Source of the DNA: Cyprinodon diabolis
Taxonomy: Eukaryota; Chordata; Actinopteri; Cyprinodontiformes; Cyprinodontidae
DNA length: 64,000 bases
Assembly: GCA_030533445.1 (NCBI GenBank)
Contig: JARPUW010000032.1
Coordinates: 28,128-92,127 of the forward strand
Direction: 5' to 3'
Positions 1 to 13,306 of the stretch are shown in pieces; position 1 is the first letter of the stretch, and each line of letters starts with the position of its first letter. The position numbers were made by a program, and so were the translations under genes. The notes below the pieces were generated by a model. It ran no database searches. It saw only the letters and a list, made by a program, of their open reading frames with translations, and was not told the DNA's origin.

Positions 1-1596
1 AGTAGATTTGAGTAGATGTTTTTGGTTCCAAGCTTCAAAACAGAAGTTGAGGCCAAAACGCTCTTTTCACAGTGAGATAATGCCATTTTGGCCTCTGGAG
101 TTGTAACAGACAAACCATTAATGATACAGCCATGATCTTTTCTGGCAATCATCTAGAGCTGAAAACTAACAATATAAAGTAGATTTGAGCAGATGTTTTT
201 GGTTACAAGCTTCAAAACAGAAGGTTGAGGCCAAAACGCTCTTTTCACAGTGAGATAATGCCATTTTGGCCTCTGGAGTTGTAACAGACAAACCATTAAT
301 GATACAGCCATGATCTTTTCTGGCAATCATCTAGAGCTGAAAACTAACAATATAAAGTAGATTTGAGCAGATGTTTTTGGTTACAAGCTTCAAAACAGAA
401 GGTTGAGGCCAAAACGCTCTTTTCACAGTGAGATAATGCCATTTTGGCCTCTGGAGTTGTAACAGACAAACCATTAATGATACACCCATGATCTTTTCTG
501 GCAATCATCTAGAGCTGAAAACTAACAATATAAAGTAGATTTGAGCAGATGTTTTTGCTTCCAAGCTTCAAATCAGAAGTTGAGGCCAAAACGCTCATTT
601 CACAGTGAGATAATGCCATTTTGGCCTCTGGAGTTGTAACAGACAAACCATTAATGATACAGCCATGATCTTTTCTGGCAATCATCTAGTGCTGAAAACT
701 AACAATATAAAGTAGATTTGAGCAGATGTTTTTGGTTCCAAGCTTCAAAACAGAAGTTGAGGCCAAAACGCTCTTTTCACAGTGAGATAATGCCATTTTG
801 GCCTCTGGAGTTGTAACAGACAAACCATTAATGATACAGCCATGATCTTTTCTGGCAATCATCTAGAGCTGAAAACTAACAATATAAAGTAGATTTGAGC
901 AGATGTTTTTGGTTACAAGCTTCAAAACAGAAGGTTGAGGCCAAAACGCTCTTTTCACAGTGAGATAATGCCATTTTGGCCTCTGGAGTTGTAACAGACA
1001 AACCATTAATGATACAGCCATGATCTTTTCTGGCAATCATCTAGAGCTGAAAACTAACAATATAAAGTAGATTTGAGCACATGTTTATGGTTCCAAGCTT
1101 CAAAACAGAACTTGAGGCCAAAACGCTCATTTCACAGTGAGATAATGCCATTTTGGCCTCTGGAGTTGTAACAGACAAACCATTAATGATACAGCCATGA
1201 TCTTTTCTGGCAATCATCTAGTGCTGAAAACTAACAATATAAAGTAGATTTGAGCAGATGTTTTTGGTTCCAAGCTTCAAAACAGAAGTTGAGGCCAAAA
1301 CGCTCTTTTCACAGTGAGATAATGCCATTTTGGCCTCTGGAGTTGTAACAGACAAACCATTAATGATACAGCCATGATCTTTTCTGGCAATCATCTAGAG
1401 CTGAAAACTAACAATATAAAGTAGATTTGAGCAGATGTTTTTGGTTCCAAGCTTCAAAACAGAAGTTGAGGCCAAAATGCTCTTTTCACAGTGAGATAAT
1501 GCCATTTTGGCCTCTGGAGTTGTAACAGACAAACCATTAATGATACAGCCATGATCTTTTCTGGCAATCATCTAGTGCTGAAAACTAACAATATAA

Positions 1597-1773
1597 AGTA
1601 GATTTGAGCAGATGTTTTTGGTTCCAAGCTTCAAAACAGAAGTTGAGGCCAAAACGCTCTTTTCACAGTGAGATAATGCCATTTTGGCCTCTGGAGTTGT
1701 AACAGACAAACCATTAATGATACAGCCATGATCTTTTCTGGCAATCATCTAGAGCTGAAAACTAACAATATAA
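1597..1773 (+). repeat. Representative consensus monomer (177 bp)
   Basis: This copy carries the commonest base at every diagnostic site. Landmarks in monomer coordinates: E-box-like cagatg 13-18, T-run 19-23, HindIII aagctt 30-35, inverted-repeat arm gaggccaaaa 49-58, CpG 59-60, small dyad tcacagtga 67-75, second arm ttttggcctc 86-95, palindrome cattaatg 116-123, XbaI tctaga 152-157, and tataaag crossing into the next monomer. Hand count gives 34 G and 33 C in 177 bases. It has one CpG. Confidence 0.93.
1645..1691. repeat. Intra-monomer inverted repeat (example copy)
   Basis: Arms gaggccaaaa (1645-1654) and ttttggcctc (1682-1691) are perfect 10-bp reverse complements around a 27-base spacer. 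A smaller dyad tcacagtga lies almost concentric with it, centred one base off. The same arrangement sits at monomer sites 49-95 in nearly every copy of the array. C-type copies break the right arm (site 93 G), and the monomer at 28916-29079 lacks the left arm. It could extrude as a cruciform or form a hairpin in RNA; that is inference. Confidence 0.9.
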
Positions 1774-2129
1774 AGTAGATTTGAGCAGATGTTTTTGGTT
1801 ACAAGCTTCAAAACAGAAGGTTGAGGCCAAAACGCTCTTTTCACAGTGAGATAGTGCCATTTTGGCCTCTGGAGTTGTAACAGACAAACCATTAATGATA
1901 CAGCCATGATCTTTTCTGGCAATCATCTAGAGCTGAAAACTAACAATATAAAGTAGATTTGAGCAGATGTTTTTGGTTACAAGCTTCAAAACAGAAGGTT
2001 GAGGCCAAAACGCTCATTTCACAGTGAGATAATGCCATTTTGGCCTCTGGAGTTGTAACAGACAAACCATTAATGATACAGCCATGATCTTTTCTGGCAA
2101 TCATCTAGAGCTGAAAACTAACAATATAA

Positions 2130-2309
2130 AGTAGATTTGAGCAGATGTTTTTGGTTACAAGCTTCAAAACAGAAGGTTGAGGCCAAAACGCTCTTTTCAC
2201 AGTGAGATAATGCCATTTTGGCCTCTGGAGTTGTAACAGACAAACCATTAATGATACAGCCATGATCTTTTCTGGCAATCATCTAGTGCTGAAAACTAAC
2301 AATATATAA
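2130..2309 (+). repeat. 180-bp monomer with TA insertion
   Basis: This copy has both the extra G after site 46 and an extra TA near its end (aatatataaag instead of aatataaag), probably dinucleotide slippage. The same allele recurs at 8338-8517 (180 bp), and without the extra G at 9757-9935 (179 bp). Each is followed by a T29 monomer, so the pair travelled together. Confidence 0.9.
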
Positions 2310-2841
2310 AGTAGATTTGAGCAGATGTTTTTGGTTCTAAGCTTCAAAACAGAAGTTGAGGCCAAAACGCTCTTTTCACAGTGAGATAATGCCATTTTGG
2401 CCTCTGGAGTTGTAACAGACAAACCATTAATGATACAGCCATGATCTTTTCTGGCAATCATCTAGAGCTGAAAACTAACAATATAAAGTAGATTTGAGCA
2501 GATGTTTATGGTTCCAAGCTTCAAAACAGAAGTTGAGGCCAAAACGCTCATTTCACAGTGAGATAATGCCATTTTGGCCTCTGGAGTTGTAACAGACAAA
2601 CCATTAATGATACAGCCATGATCTTTTCTGGCAATCATCTAGAGCTGAAAACTAACAATATAAAGTAGATTTGAGCAGATGTTTTTGGTTACAAGCTTCA
2701 AAACAGAAGGTTGAGGCCAAAACGCTCTTTTCACAGTGAGATAATGCCATTTTGGCCTCTGGAGTTGTAACAGACAAACCATTAATGATACAGCCATGAT
2801 CTTTTCTGGCAATCATCTAGAGCTGAAAACTAACAATATAA

Positions 2842-5675
2842 AGTAGATTTGAGCAGATGTTTTTGCTTCCAAGCTTCAAATCAGAAGTTGAGGCCAAAAC
2901 GCTCATTTCACAGTGAGATAATGCCATTTTGGCCTCTGGAGTTGTAACAGACAAACCATTAATGATACAGCCATGATCTTTTCTGGCAATCATCTAGTGC
3001 TGAAAACTAACAATATAAAGTAGATTTGAGCAGATGTTTTTGGTTCCAAGCTTCAAAACAGAAGTTGAGGCCAAAACGCTCTTTTCACAGTGAGATAATG
3101 CCATTTTGGCCTCTGGAGTTGTAACAGACAAACCATTAATGATACAGCCATGATCTTTTCTGGCAATCATCTAGAGCTGAAAACTAACAATATAAAGTAG
3201 ATTTGAGCAGATGTTTTTGGTTACAAGCTTCAAAACAGAAGGTTGAGGCCAAAACGCTCTTTTCACAGTGAGATAATGCCATTTTGGCCTCTGGAGTTGT
3301 AACAGACAAACCATTAATGATACAGCCATGATCTTTTCTGGCAATCATCTAGAGCTGAAAACTAACAATATAAAGTAGATTTGAGCACATGTTTATGGTT
3401 CCAAGCTTCAAAACAGAACTTGAGGCCAAAACGCTCATTTCACAGTGAGATAATGCCATTTTGGCCTCTGGAGTTGTAACAGACAAACCATTAATGATAC
3501 AGCCATGATCTTTTCTGGCAATCATCTAGAGCTGAAAACTAACAATATAAAGTAGATATGAGCAGATGTTTTTGGTTCCAAGCTTCAAAACAGAAGTTGA
3601 GGCCAAAACGCTCTTTTCACAGTGAGATAATGCCATTTTGGCCTCTGGAGTTGTAACAGACAAACCATTAATGATACAGCCATGATCTTTTCTGGCAATC
3701 ATCTAGAGCTGAAAACGAACAATATAAAGTAGATTTGAGCAGATGTTTTTGGTTCCAAGCTTCAAAACAGAAGTTGAGGCCAAAACGCTCTTTTCACAGT
3801 GAGATAATGCCATTTTGGCCTCTGGAGTTGTAACAGACAAACCATAAATGATACAGCCATGATCTTTTCTGGCAATCATCTAGTGCTGAAAACTAACAAT
3901 ATAAAGTAGATTTGAGCAGATGTTTTTGGTTCCAAGCTTCAAAACAGAAGTTGAGGCCAAAACGCTCTTTTCACAGTGAGATAATGCCATTTTGGCCTCT
4001 GGAGTTGTAACAGACAAACCATTAATGATACAGCCATGATCTTTTCTGGCAATCATCTAGAGCTGAAAACTAACAATATAAAGTAGATTTGAGCAGATGT
4101 TTTTGGTTCCAAGCTTCAAAACAGAAGTTGAGGCCAAAACGCTCTTTTCACAGTGAGATAATGCCATTTTGGCCTCTGGAGTTGTAACAGACAAACCATT
4201 AATGATACAGCCATGATCTTTTCTGGCAATCATCTAGAGCTGAAAACTAACAATATAAAGTAGATTTGAGCAGATGTTTTTGCTTCCAAGCTTCAAATCA
4301 GAAGTTGAGGCCAAAACGCTCATTTCACAGTGAGATAATGCCATTTTGGCCTCTGGAGTTGTAACAGACAAACCATTAATGATACAGCCATGATCTTTTC
4401 TGGCAATCATCTAGTGCTGAAAACTAACAATATAAAGTAGATTTGAGCAGATGTTTTTGGTTCCAAGCTTCAAAACAGAAGTTGAGGCCAAAACGCTCTT
4501 TTCACAGTGAGATAATGCCATTTTGGCCTCTGGAGTTGTAACAGACAAACCATTAATGATACAGCCATGATCTTTTCTGGCAATCATCTAGAGCTGAAAA
4601 CTAACAATATAAAGTAGATTTGAGCAGATGTTTTTGGTTACAAGCTTCAAAACAGAAGGTTGAGGCCAAAACGCTCTTTTCACAGTGAGATAATGCCATT
4701 TTGGCCTCTGGAGTTGTAACAGACAAACCATTAATGATACAGCCATGATCTTTTCTGGCAATCATCTAGAGCTGAAAACTAACAATATAAAGTAGATTTG
4801 AGCACATGTTTATGGTTCCAAGCTTCAAAACAGAACTTGAGGCCAAAACGCTCATTTCACAGTGAGATAATGCCATTTTGGCCTCTGGAGTTGTAACAGA
4901 CAAACCATTAATGATACAGCCATGATCTTTTCTGGCAATCATCTAGAGCTGAAAACTAACAATATAAAGTAGATATGAGCAGATGTTTTTGGTTCCAAGC
5001 TTCAAAACAGAAGTTGAGGCCAAAACGCTCTTTTCACAGTGAGATAATGCCATTTTGGCCTCTGGAGTTGTAACAGACAAACCATTAATGATACAGCCAT
5101 GATCTTTTCTGGCAATCATCTAGAGCTGAAAACGAACAATATAAAGTAGATTTGAGCAGATGTTTTTGGTTCCAAGCTTCAAAACAGAAGTTGAGGCCAA
5201 AACGCTCTTTTCACAGTGAGATAATGCCATTTTGGCCTCTGGAGTTGTAACAGACAAACCATAAATGATACAGCCATGATCTTTTCTGGCAATCATCTAG
5301 TGCTGAAAACTAACAATATAAAGTAGATTTGAGCAGATGTTTTTGGTTCCAAGCTTCAAAACAGAAGTTGAGGCCAAAACGCTCTTTTCACAGTGAGATA
5401 ATGCCATTTTGGCCTCTGGAGTTGTAACAGACAAACCATTAATGATACAGCCATGATCTTTTCTGGCAATCATCTAGAGCTGAAAACTAACAATATAAAG
5501 TAGATTTGAGCAGATGTTTTTGGTTCCAAGCTTCAAAACAGAAGTTGAGGCCAAAATGCTCTTTTCACAGTGAGATAATGCCATTTTGGCCTCTGGAGTT
5601 GTAACAGACAAACCATTAATGATACAGCCATGATCTTTTCTGGCAATCATCTAGAGCTGAAAACTAACAATATAA
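2842..5675 (+). repeat. 8-monomer HOR, two tandem copies of 1417 bp
   Basis: Copies are 2842-4258 and 4259-5675. The shared order is: C25/T40/A64/T157; consensus; 178-bp A28; C15/A22/C46/A64; A8+G167; a T157 monomer with ccataaatg in place of ccattaatg; consensus; consensus. The only diagnostic difference I found is C versus T at site 59 of the eighth monomer. Confidence 0.86.
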
Positions 5676-6208
5676 AGTAGATTTGAGCAGATGTTTTTGC
5701 TTCCAAGCTTCAAATCAGAAGTTGAGGCCAAAACGCTCATTTCACAGTGAGATAATGCCATTTTGGCCTCTGGAGTTGTAACAGACAAACCATTAATGAT
5801 ACAGCCATGATCTTTTCTGGCAATCATCTAGAGCTGAAAACTAACAATATAAAGTAGATTTGAGCAGATGTTTTTGGTTACAAGCTTCAAAACATAAGGT
5901 TGAGGCCAAAACGCTCTTTTTCACAGTGAGATAATGCCATTTTGGCCTCTGGAGTTGTAACAGACAAACCATTAATGATACAGCCATGATCTTTTCTGGC
6001 AATCATCTAGAGCTGAAAACTAACAATATAAAGTAGATTTGAGCACATGTTTATGGTTCCAAGCTTCAAAACAGAACTTGAGGCCAAAACGCTCATTTCA
6101 CAGTGAGATAATGCCATTTTGGCCTCTGGAGTTGTAACAGACAAACCATTAATGATACAGCCATGATCTTTTCTGGCAATCATCTAGAGCTGAAAACTAA
6201 CAATATAA
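4259..6208 (+). repeat. 11-monomer block with a downstream copy at 13130-15078
   Basis: Eleven monomers (1950 bp) recur in the same order at 13130-15078 (1949 bp), offset 8871 bp, including the private aaaacataagg allele. The one-base length difference is an extra T in the T-run after site 63 of the monomer at 5853-6031. Confidence 0.84.
5853..6031 (+). repeat. 179-bp monomer with an extra T
   Basis: A 178-bp A28 type with five Ts instead of four after gctc (site 63) and the aaaacataagg allele. It is the only copy with this T insertion that I saw. Confidence 0.88.
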
Positions 6209-6385
6209 AGTAGATTTGAGCAGATGTTTTTGGTTCCAAGCTTCAAAACAGAAGTTGAGGCCAAAACGCTCTTTTCACAGTGAGATAATGCCATTTTGGC
6301 CTCTGGAGTTGTAACAGACAAACCATTAATGATACAGCCATGATCTTTTCTGGCAATCATCTAGAGCTGAAAACTAACAATATAA

Positions 6386-8871
6386 AGTAGATTTGAGCAG
6401 ATGTTTTTGGTTACAAGCTTCAAAACAGAAGGTTGAGGCCAAAACGCTCTTTTCACAGTGAGATAATGCCATTTTGGCCTCTGGAGTTGTAACAGACAAA
6501 CCATTAATGATACAGCCATGATCTTTTCTGGCAATCATCTAGAGCTGAAAACTAACAATATAAAGTAGATTTGAGCAGATGTTTTTGGTTACAAGCTTCA
6601 AAACAGAAGGTTGAGGCCAAAACGCTCTTTTCACAGTGAGATAATGCCATTTTGGCCTCTGGAGTTGTAACAGACAAACCATTAATGATACACCCATGAT
6701 CTTTTCTGGCAATCATCTAGAGCTGAAAACTAACAATATAAAGTAGATTTGAGCAGATGTTTTTGCTTCCAAGCTTCAAATCAGAAGTTGAGGCCAAAAC
6801 GCTCATTTCACAGTGAGATAATGCCATTTTGGCCTCTGGAGTTGTAACAGACAAACCATTAATGATACAGCCATGATCTTTTCTGGCAATCATCTAGTGC
6901 TGAAAACTAACAATATAAAGTAGATTTGAGCAGATGTTTTTGGTTCCAAGCTTCAAAACAGAAGTTGAGGCCAAAACGCTCTTTTCACAGTGAGATAATG
7001 CCATTTTGGCCTCTGGAGTTGTAACAGACAAACCATTAATGATACAGCCATGATCTTTTCTGGCAATCATCTAGAGCTGAAAACTAACAATATAAAGTAG
7101 ATTTGAGCAGATGTTTTTGGTTACAAGCTTCAAAACAGAAGGTTGAGGCCAAAACGCTCTTTTCACAGTGAGATAATGCCATTTTGGCCTCTGGAGTTGT
7201 AACAGACAAACCATTAATGATACAGCCATGATCTTTTCTGGCAATCATCTAGAGCTGAAAACTAACAATATAAAGTAGATTTGAGCACATGTTTATGGTT
7301 CCAAGCTTCAAAACAGAACTTGAGGCCAAAACGCTCATTTCACAGTGAGATAATGCCATTTTGGCCTCTGGAGTTGTAACAGACAAACCATTAATGATAC
7401 AGCCATGATCTTTTCTGGCAATCATCTAGTGCTGAAAACTAACAATATAAAGTAGATTTGAGCAGATGTTTTTGGTTCCAAGCTTCAAAACAGAAGTTGA
7501 GGCCAAAACGCTCTTTTCACAGTGAGATAATGCCATTTTGGCCTCTGGAGTTGTAACAGACAAACCATTAATGATACAGCCATGATCTTTTCTGGCAATC
7601 ATCTAGAGCTGAAAACTAACAATATAAAGTAGATTTGAGCAGATGTTTTTGGTTCCAAGCTTCAAAACAGAAGTTGAGGCCAAAATGCTCTTTTCACAGT
7701 GAGATAATGCCATTTTGGCCTCTGGAGTTGTAACAGACAAACCATTAATGATACAGCCATGATCTTTTCTGGCAATCATCTAGTGCTGAAAACTAACAAT
7801 ATAAAGTAGATTTGAGCAGATGTTTTTGGTTCCAAGCTTCAAAACAGAAGTTGAGGCCAAAACGCTCTTTTCACAGTGAGATAATGCCATTTTGGCCTCT
7901 GGAGTTGTAACAGACAAACCATTAATGATACAGCCATGATCTTTTCTGGCAATCATCTAGAGCTGAAAACTAACAATATAAAGTAGATTTGAGCAGATGT
8001 TTTTGGTTACAAGCTTCAAAACAGAAGGTTGAGGCCAAAACGCTCTTTTCACAGTGAGATAGTGCCATTTTGGCCTCTGGAGTTGTAACAGACAAACCAT
8101 TAATGATACAGCCATGATCTTTTCTGGCAATCATCTAGAGCTGAAAACTAACAATATAAAGTAGATTTGAGCAGATGTTTTTGGTTACAAGCTTCAAAAC
8201 AGAAGGTTGAGGCCAAAACGCTCATTTCACAGTGAGATAATGCCATTTTGGCCTCTGGAGTTGTAACAGACAAACCATTAATGATACAGCCATGATCTTT
8301 TCTGGCAATCATCTAGAGCTGAAAACTAACAATATAAAGTAGATTTGAGCAGATGTTTTTGGTTACAAGCTTCAAAACAGAAGGTTGAGGCCAAAACGCT
8401 CTTTTCACAGTGAGATAATGCCATTTTGGCCTCTGGAGTTGTAACAGACAAACCATTAATGATACAGCCATGATCTTTTCTGGCAATCATCTAGTGCTGA
8501 AAACTAACAATATATAAAGTAGATTTGAGCAGATGTTTTTGGTTCTAAGCTTCAAAACAGAAGTTGAGGCCAAAACGCTCTTTTCACAGTGAGATAATGC
8601 CATTTTGGCCTCTGGAGTTGTAACAGACAAACCATTAATGATACAGCCATGATCTTTTCTGGCAATCATCTAGAGCTGAAAACTAACAATATAAAGTAGA
8701 TTTGAGCAGATGTTTATGGTTCCAAGCTTCAAAACAGAAGTTGAGGCCAAAACGCTCATTTCACAGTGAGATAATGCCATTTTGGCCTCTGGAGTTGTAA
8801 CAGACAAACCATTAATGATACAGCCATGATCTTTTCTGGCAATCATCTAGAGCTGAAAACTAACAATATAA
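6386..8871 (+). repeat. 14-monomer block, copy 2
   Basis: Second copy of the block at 178-2663, sharing every rare diagnostic allele in the same order. After it the two copies diverge: copy 1 is followed by a 178-bp A28 monomer and this copy by a 177-bp T157 monomer, so the right breakpoint is at a monomer boundary near 8871. Confidence 0.88.
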
Positions 8872-10112
8872 AGTAGATTTGAGCAGATGTTTTTGGTTCC
8901 AAGCTTCAAAACAGAAGTTGAGGCCAAAACGCTCTTTTCACAGTGAGATAATGCCATTTTGGCCTCTGGAGTTGTAACAGACAAACCATTAATGATACAG
9001 CCATGATCTTTTCTGGCAATCATCTAGTGCTGAAAACTAACAATATAAAGTAGATTTGAGCAGATGTTTTTGGTTCCAAGCTTCAAAACAGAAGTTGAGG
9101 CCAAAACGCTCTTTTCACAGTGAGATAATGCCATTTTGGCCTCTGGAGTTGTAACAGACAAACCATTAATGATACAGCCATGATCTTTTCTGGCAATCAT
9201 CTAGAGCTGAAAACTAACAATATAAAGTAGATTTGAGCAGATGTTTATGGTTCCAAGCTTCAAAACAGAAGTTGAGGCCAAAACGCTCATTTCACAGTGA
9301 GATAATGCCATTTTGGCCTCTGGAGTTGTAACAGACAAACCATTAATTATACAGCCATGATCTTTTCTGGCAATCATCTAGTGCTGAAAACTAACAATAT
9401 AAAGTAGATTTGAGCAGATGTTTTTGGTTCCAAGCTTCAAAACAGAAGTTGAGGCCAAAACGCTCTTTTCACAGTGAGATAATGCCATTTTGGCCTCTGG
9501 AGTTGTAACAGACAAACCATTAATTATACAGCCATGATCTTTTCTGGCAATCATCTAGAGCTGAAAACTAACAATATAAAGTAGATTTGAGCAGATGTTT
9601 TTGGTTCCAAGCTTCAAAACAGAAGTTGAGGCCAAAACGCTCTTTTCACAGTGAGATAATGCCATTTTGGCCTCTGGAGTTGTAACAGACAAACCATTAA
9701 TGATACAGCCATGATCTTTTCTGGCAATCATCTAGAGCTGAAAACGAACAATATAAAGTAGATTTGAGCAGATGTTTTTGGTTCCAAGCTTAAAAACAGA
9801 AGTTGAGGCCAAAACGCTCTTTTCACAGTGAGATAATGCCATTTTGGCCTCTGGAGTTGTAACAGACAAACCATTAATGATACAGCCATGATCTTTTCTG
9901 GCAATCATCTAGTGCTGAAAACTAACAATATATAAAGTAGATTTGAGCAGATGTTTTTGGTTCTAAGCTTCAAAACAGAAGTTGAGGCCAAAACGCTCTT
10001 TTCACAGTGAGATAATGCCATTTTGGCCTCTGGAGTTGTAACAGACAAACCATTAATGATACAGCCATGATCTTTTCTGGCAATCATCTAGAGCTGAAAA
10101 CTAACAATATAA
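8872..10112 (+). repeat. Seven-monomer stretch with private TTATAC alleles
   Basis: Monomers 9226-9402 and 9403-9579 share the rare change ccattaattatac (usual ccattaatgatac), and 9757-9935 has aagcttaaaaacag. These alleles were not seen elsewhere. The adjacent pair suggests local spread of a new mutation by conversion or unequal crossover. Confidence 0.8.
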
Positions 10113-10821
10113 AGTAGATTTGAGCACATGTTTATGGTTCCAAGCTTCAAAACAGAACTTGAGGCCAAAACGCTCATTTCACAGTGAGATAATGCCATTT
10201 TGGCCTCTGGAGTTGTAACAGACAAACCATTAATGATACAGCCATGATCTTTTCTGGCAATCATCTAGAGCTGAAAACTAACAATATAAAGTAGATTTGA
10301 GCAGATGTTTTTGGTTCCAAGCTTCAAAACAGAAGTTGAGGCCAAAACGCTCTTTTCACAGTGAGATAATGCCATTTTGGCCTCTGGAGTTGTAACAGAC
10401 AAACCATTAATGATACAGCCATGATCTTTTCTGGCAATCATCTAGTGCTGAAAACTAACAATATAAAGTAGATTTGAGCAGATGTTTTTGGTTCCAAGCT
10501 TCAAAACAGAAGTTGAGGCCAAAACGCTCTTTTCACAGTGAGATAATGCCATTTTGGCCTCTGGAGTTGTAACAGACAAACCATTAATGATACAGCCATG
10601 ATCTTTTCTGGCAATCATCTAGAGCTGAAAACTAACAATATAAAGTAGATTTGAGCAGATGTTTTTGGTTACAAGCTTCAAAACAGAAGGTTGAGGCCAA
10701 AACGCTCTTTTCACAGTGAGATAGTGCCATTTTGGCCTCTGGAGTTGTAACAGACAAACCATTAATGATACAGCCATGATCTTTTCTGGCAATCATCTAG
10801 AGCTGAAAACTAACAATATAA

Positions 10822-12773
10822 AGTAGATTTGAGCAGATGTTTTTGGTTACAAGCTTCAAAACAGAAGGTTGAGGCCAAAACGCTCTTTTCACAGTGAGAT
10901 AATGCCATTTTGGCCTCTGGAGTTGTAACAGACAAACCATTAATGATACAGCCATGATCTTTTCTGGCAATCATCTAGAGCTGAAAACTAACAATATAAA
11001 GTAGATTTGAGCAGATGTTTTTGGTTACAAGCTTCAAAACAGAAGGTTGAGGCCAAAACGCTCTTTTCACAGTGAGATAATGCCATTTTGGCCTCTGGAG
11101 TTGTAACAGACAAACCATTAATGATACACCCATGATCTTTTCTGGCAATCATCTAGAGCTGAAAACTAACAATATAAAGTAGATTTGAGCAGATGTTTTT
11201 GCTTCCAAGCTTCAAATCAGAAGTTGAGGCCAAAACGCTCATTTCACAGTGAGATAATGCCATTTTGGCCTCTGGAGTTGTAACAGACAAACCATTAATG
11301 ATACAGCCATGATCTTTTCTGGCAATCATCTAGTGCTGAAAACTAACAATATAAAGTAGATTTGAGCAGATGTTTTTGGTTCCAAGCTTCAAAACAGAAG
11401 TTGAGGCCAAAACGCTCTTTTCACAGTGAGATAATGCCATTTTGGCCTCTGGAGTTGTAACAGACAAACCATTAATGATACAGCCATGATCTTTTCTGGC
11501 AATCATCTAGAGCTGAAAACTAACAATATAAAGTAGATTTGAGCAGATGTTTTTGGTTACAAGCTTCAAAACAGAAGGTTGAGGCCAAAACGCTCTTTTC
11601 ACAGTGAGATAATGCCATTTTGGCCTCTGGAGTTGTAACAGACAAACCATTAATGATACAGCCATGATCTTTTCTGGCAATCATCTAGAGCTGAAAACTA
11701 ACAATATAAAGTAGATTTGAGCACATGTTTATGGTTCCAAGCTTCAAAACAGAACTTGAGGCCAAAACGCTCATTTCACAGTGAGATAATGCCATTTTGG
11801 CCTCTGGAGTTGTAACAGACAAACCATTAATGATACAGCCATGATCTTTTCTGGCAATCATCTAGTGCTGAAAACTAACAATATAAAGTAGATTTGAGCA
11901 GATGTTTTTGGTTCCAAGCTTCAAAACAGAAGTTGAGGCCAAAACGCTCTTTTCACAGTGAGATAATGCCATTTTGGCCTCTGGAGTTGTAACAGACAAA
12001 CCATTAATGATACAGCCATGATCTTTTCTGGCAATCATCTAGAGCTGAAAACTAACAATATAAAGTAGATTTGAGCAGATGTTTTTGGTTCCAAGCTTCA
12101 AAACAGAAGTTGAGGCCAAAATGCTCTTTTCACAGTGAGATAATGCCATTTTGGCCTCTGGAGTTGTAACAGACAAACCATTAATGATACAGCCATGATC
12201 TTTTCTGGCAATCATCTAGTGCTGAAAACTAACAATATAAAGTAGATTTGAGCAGATGTTTTTGGTTCCAAGCTTCAAAACAGAAGTTGAGGCCAAAACG
12301 CTCTTTTCACAGTGAGATAATGCCATTTTGGCCTCTGGAGTTGTAACAGACAAACCATTAATGATACAGCCATGATCTTTTCTGGCAATCATCTAGAGCT
12401 GAAAACTAACAATATAAAGTAGATTTGAGCAGATGTTTTTGGTTACAAGCTTCAAAACAGAAGGTTGAGGCCAAAACGCTCTTTTCACAGTGAGATAGTG
12501 CCATTTTGGCCTCTGGAGTTGTAACAGACAAACCATTAATGATACAGCCATGATCTTTTCTGGCAATCATCTAGAGCTGAAAACTAACAATATAAAGTAG
12601 ATTTGAGCAGATGTTTTTGGTTACAAGCTTCAAAACAGAAGGTTGAGGCCAAAACGCTCATTTCACAGTGAGATAATGCCATTTTGGCCTCTGGAGTTGT
12701 AACAGACAAACCATTAATGATACAGCCATGATCTTTTCTGGCAATCATCTAGAGCTGAAAACTAACAATATAA
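10822..12773 (+). repeat. 11-monomer block, partial copy 3 of the left block
   Basis: Same order and length (1952 bp) as 178-2129, including the C129, T59 and G80 monomers. The next monomer (12774-12951) has A157 and lacks the TA insertion present in copies 1 and 2, so the shared segment ends there. Confidence 0.83.
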
Positions 12774-13306
12774 AGTAGATTTGAGCAGATGTTTTTGGTT
12801 ACAAGCTTCAAAACAGAAGGTTGAGGCCAAAACGCTCTTTTCACAGTGAGATAATGCCATTTTGGCCTCTGGAGTTGTAACAGACAAACCATTAATGATA
12901 CAGCCATGATCTTTTCTGGCAATCATCTAGAGCTGAAAACTAACAATATAAAGTAGATTTGAGCAGATGTTTTTGGTTACAAGCTTCAAAACAGAAGGTT
13001 GAGGCCAAAACGCTCTTTTCACAGTGAGATAATGCCATTTTGGCCTCTGGAGTTGTAACAGACAAACCATTAATGATACAGCCATGATCTTTTCTGGCAA
13101 TCATCTAGAGCTGAAAACTAACAATATAAAGTAGATTTGAGCAGATGTTTTTGCTTCCAAGCTTCAAATCAGAAGTTGAGGCCAAAACGCTCATTTCACA
13201 GTGAGATAATGCCATTTTGGCCTCTGGAGTTGTAACAGACAAACCATTAATGATACAGCCATGATCTTTTCTGGCAATCATCTAGTGCTGAAAACTAACA
13301 ATATAA
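11710..13306 (+). repeat. 9-monomer order, probable progenitor of the region 3 HOR
   Basis: Order: C15/A22/C46/A64/T157; consensus; T59/T157; consensus; 178-bp G80; 178-bp A64; 178-bp; 178-bp; C25/T40/A64/T157. Total 1597 bp. Region 3 has the same order with the first two monomers fused into one hybrid, giving 1420 bp, exactly one 177-bp monomer less. Confidence 0.75.

Larger units (their letters stand above)
178..2663 (+). repeat. 14-monomer block, copy 1
   Basis: The monomer order here recurs at 6386-8871 (offset 6208 bp, same length 2486 bp), including the C129 monomer, the T59 monomer, the G80 monomer and the rare 180-bp monomer followed by a T29 monomer. I saw no difference at diagnostic sites. 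The preceding monomers (1-177 and 6209-6385) also match, except that the first copy has T at site 13 (gagtag). Confidence 0.88.
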
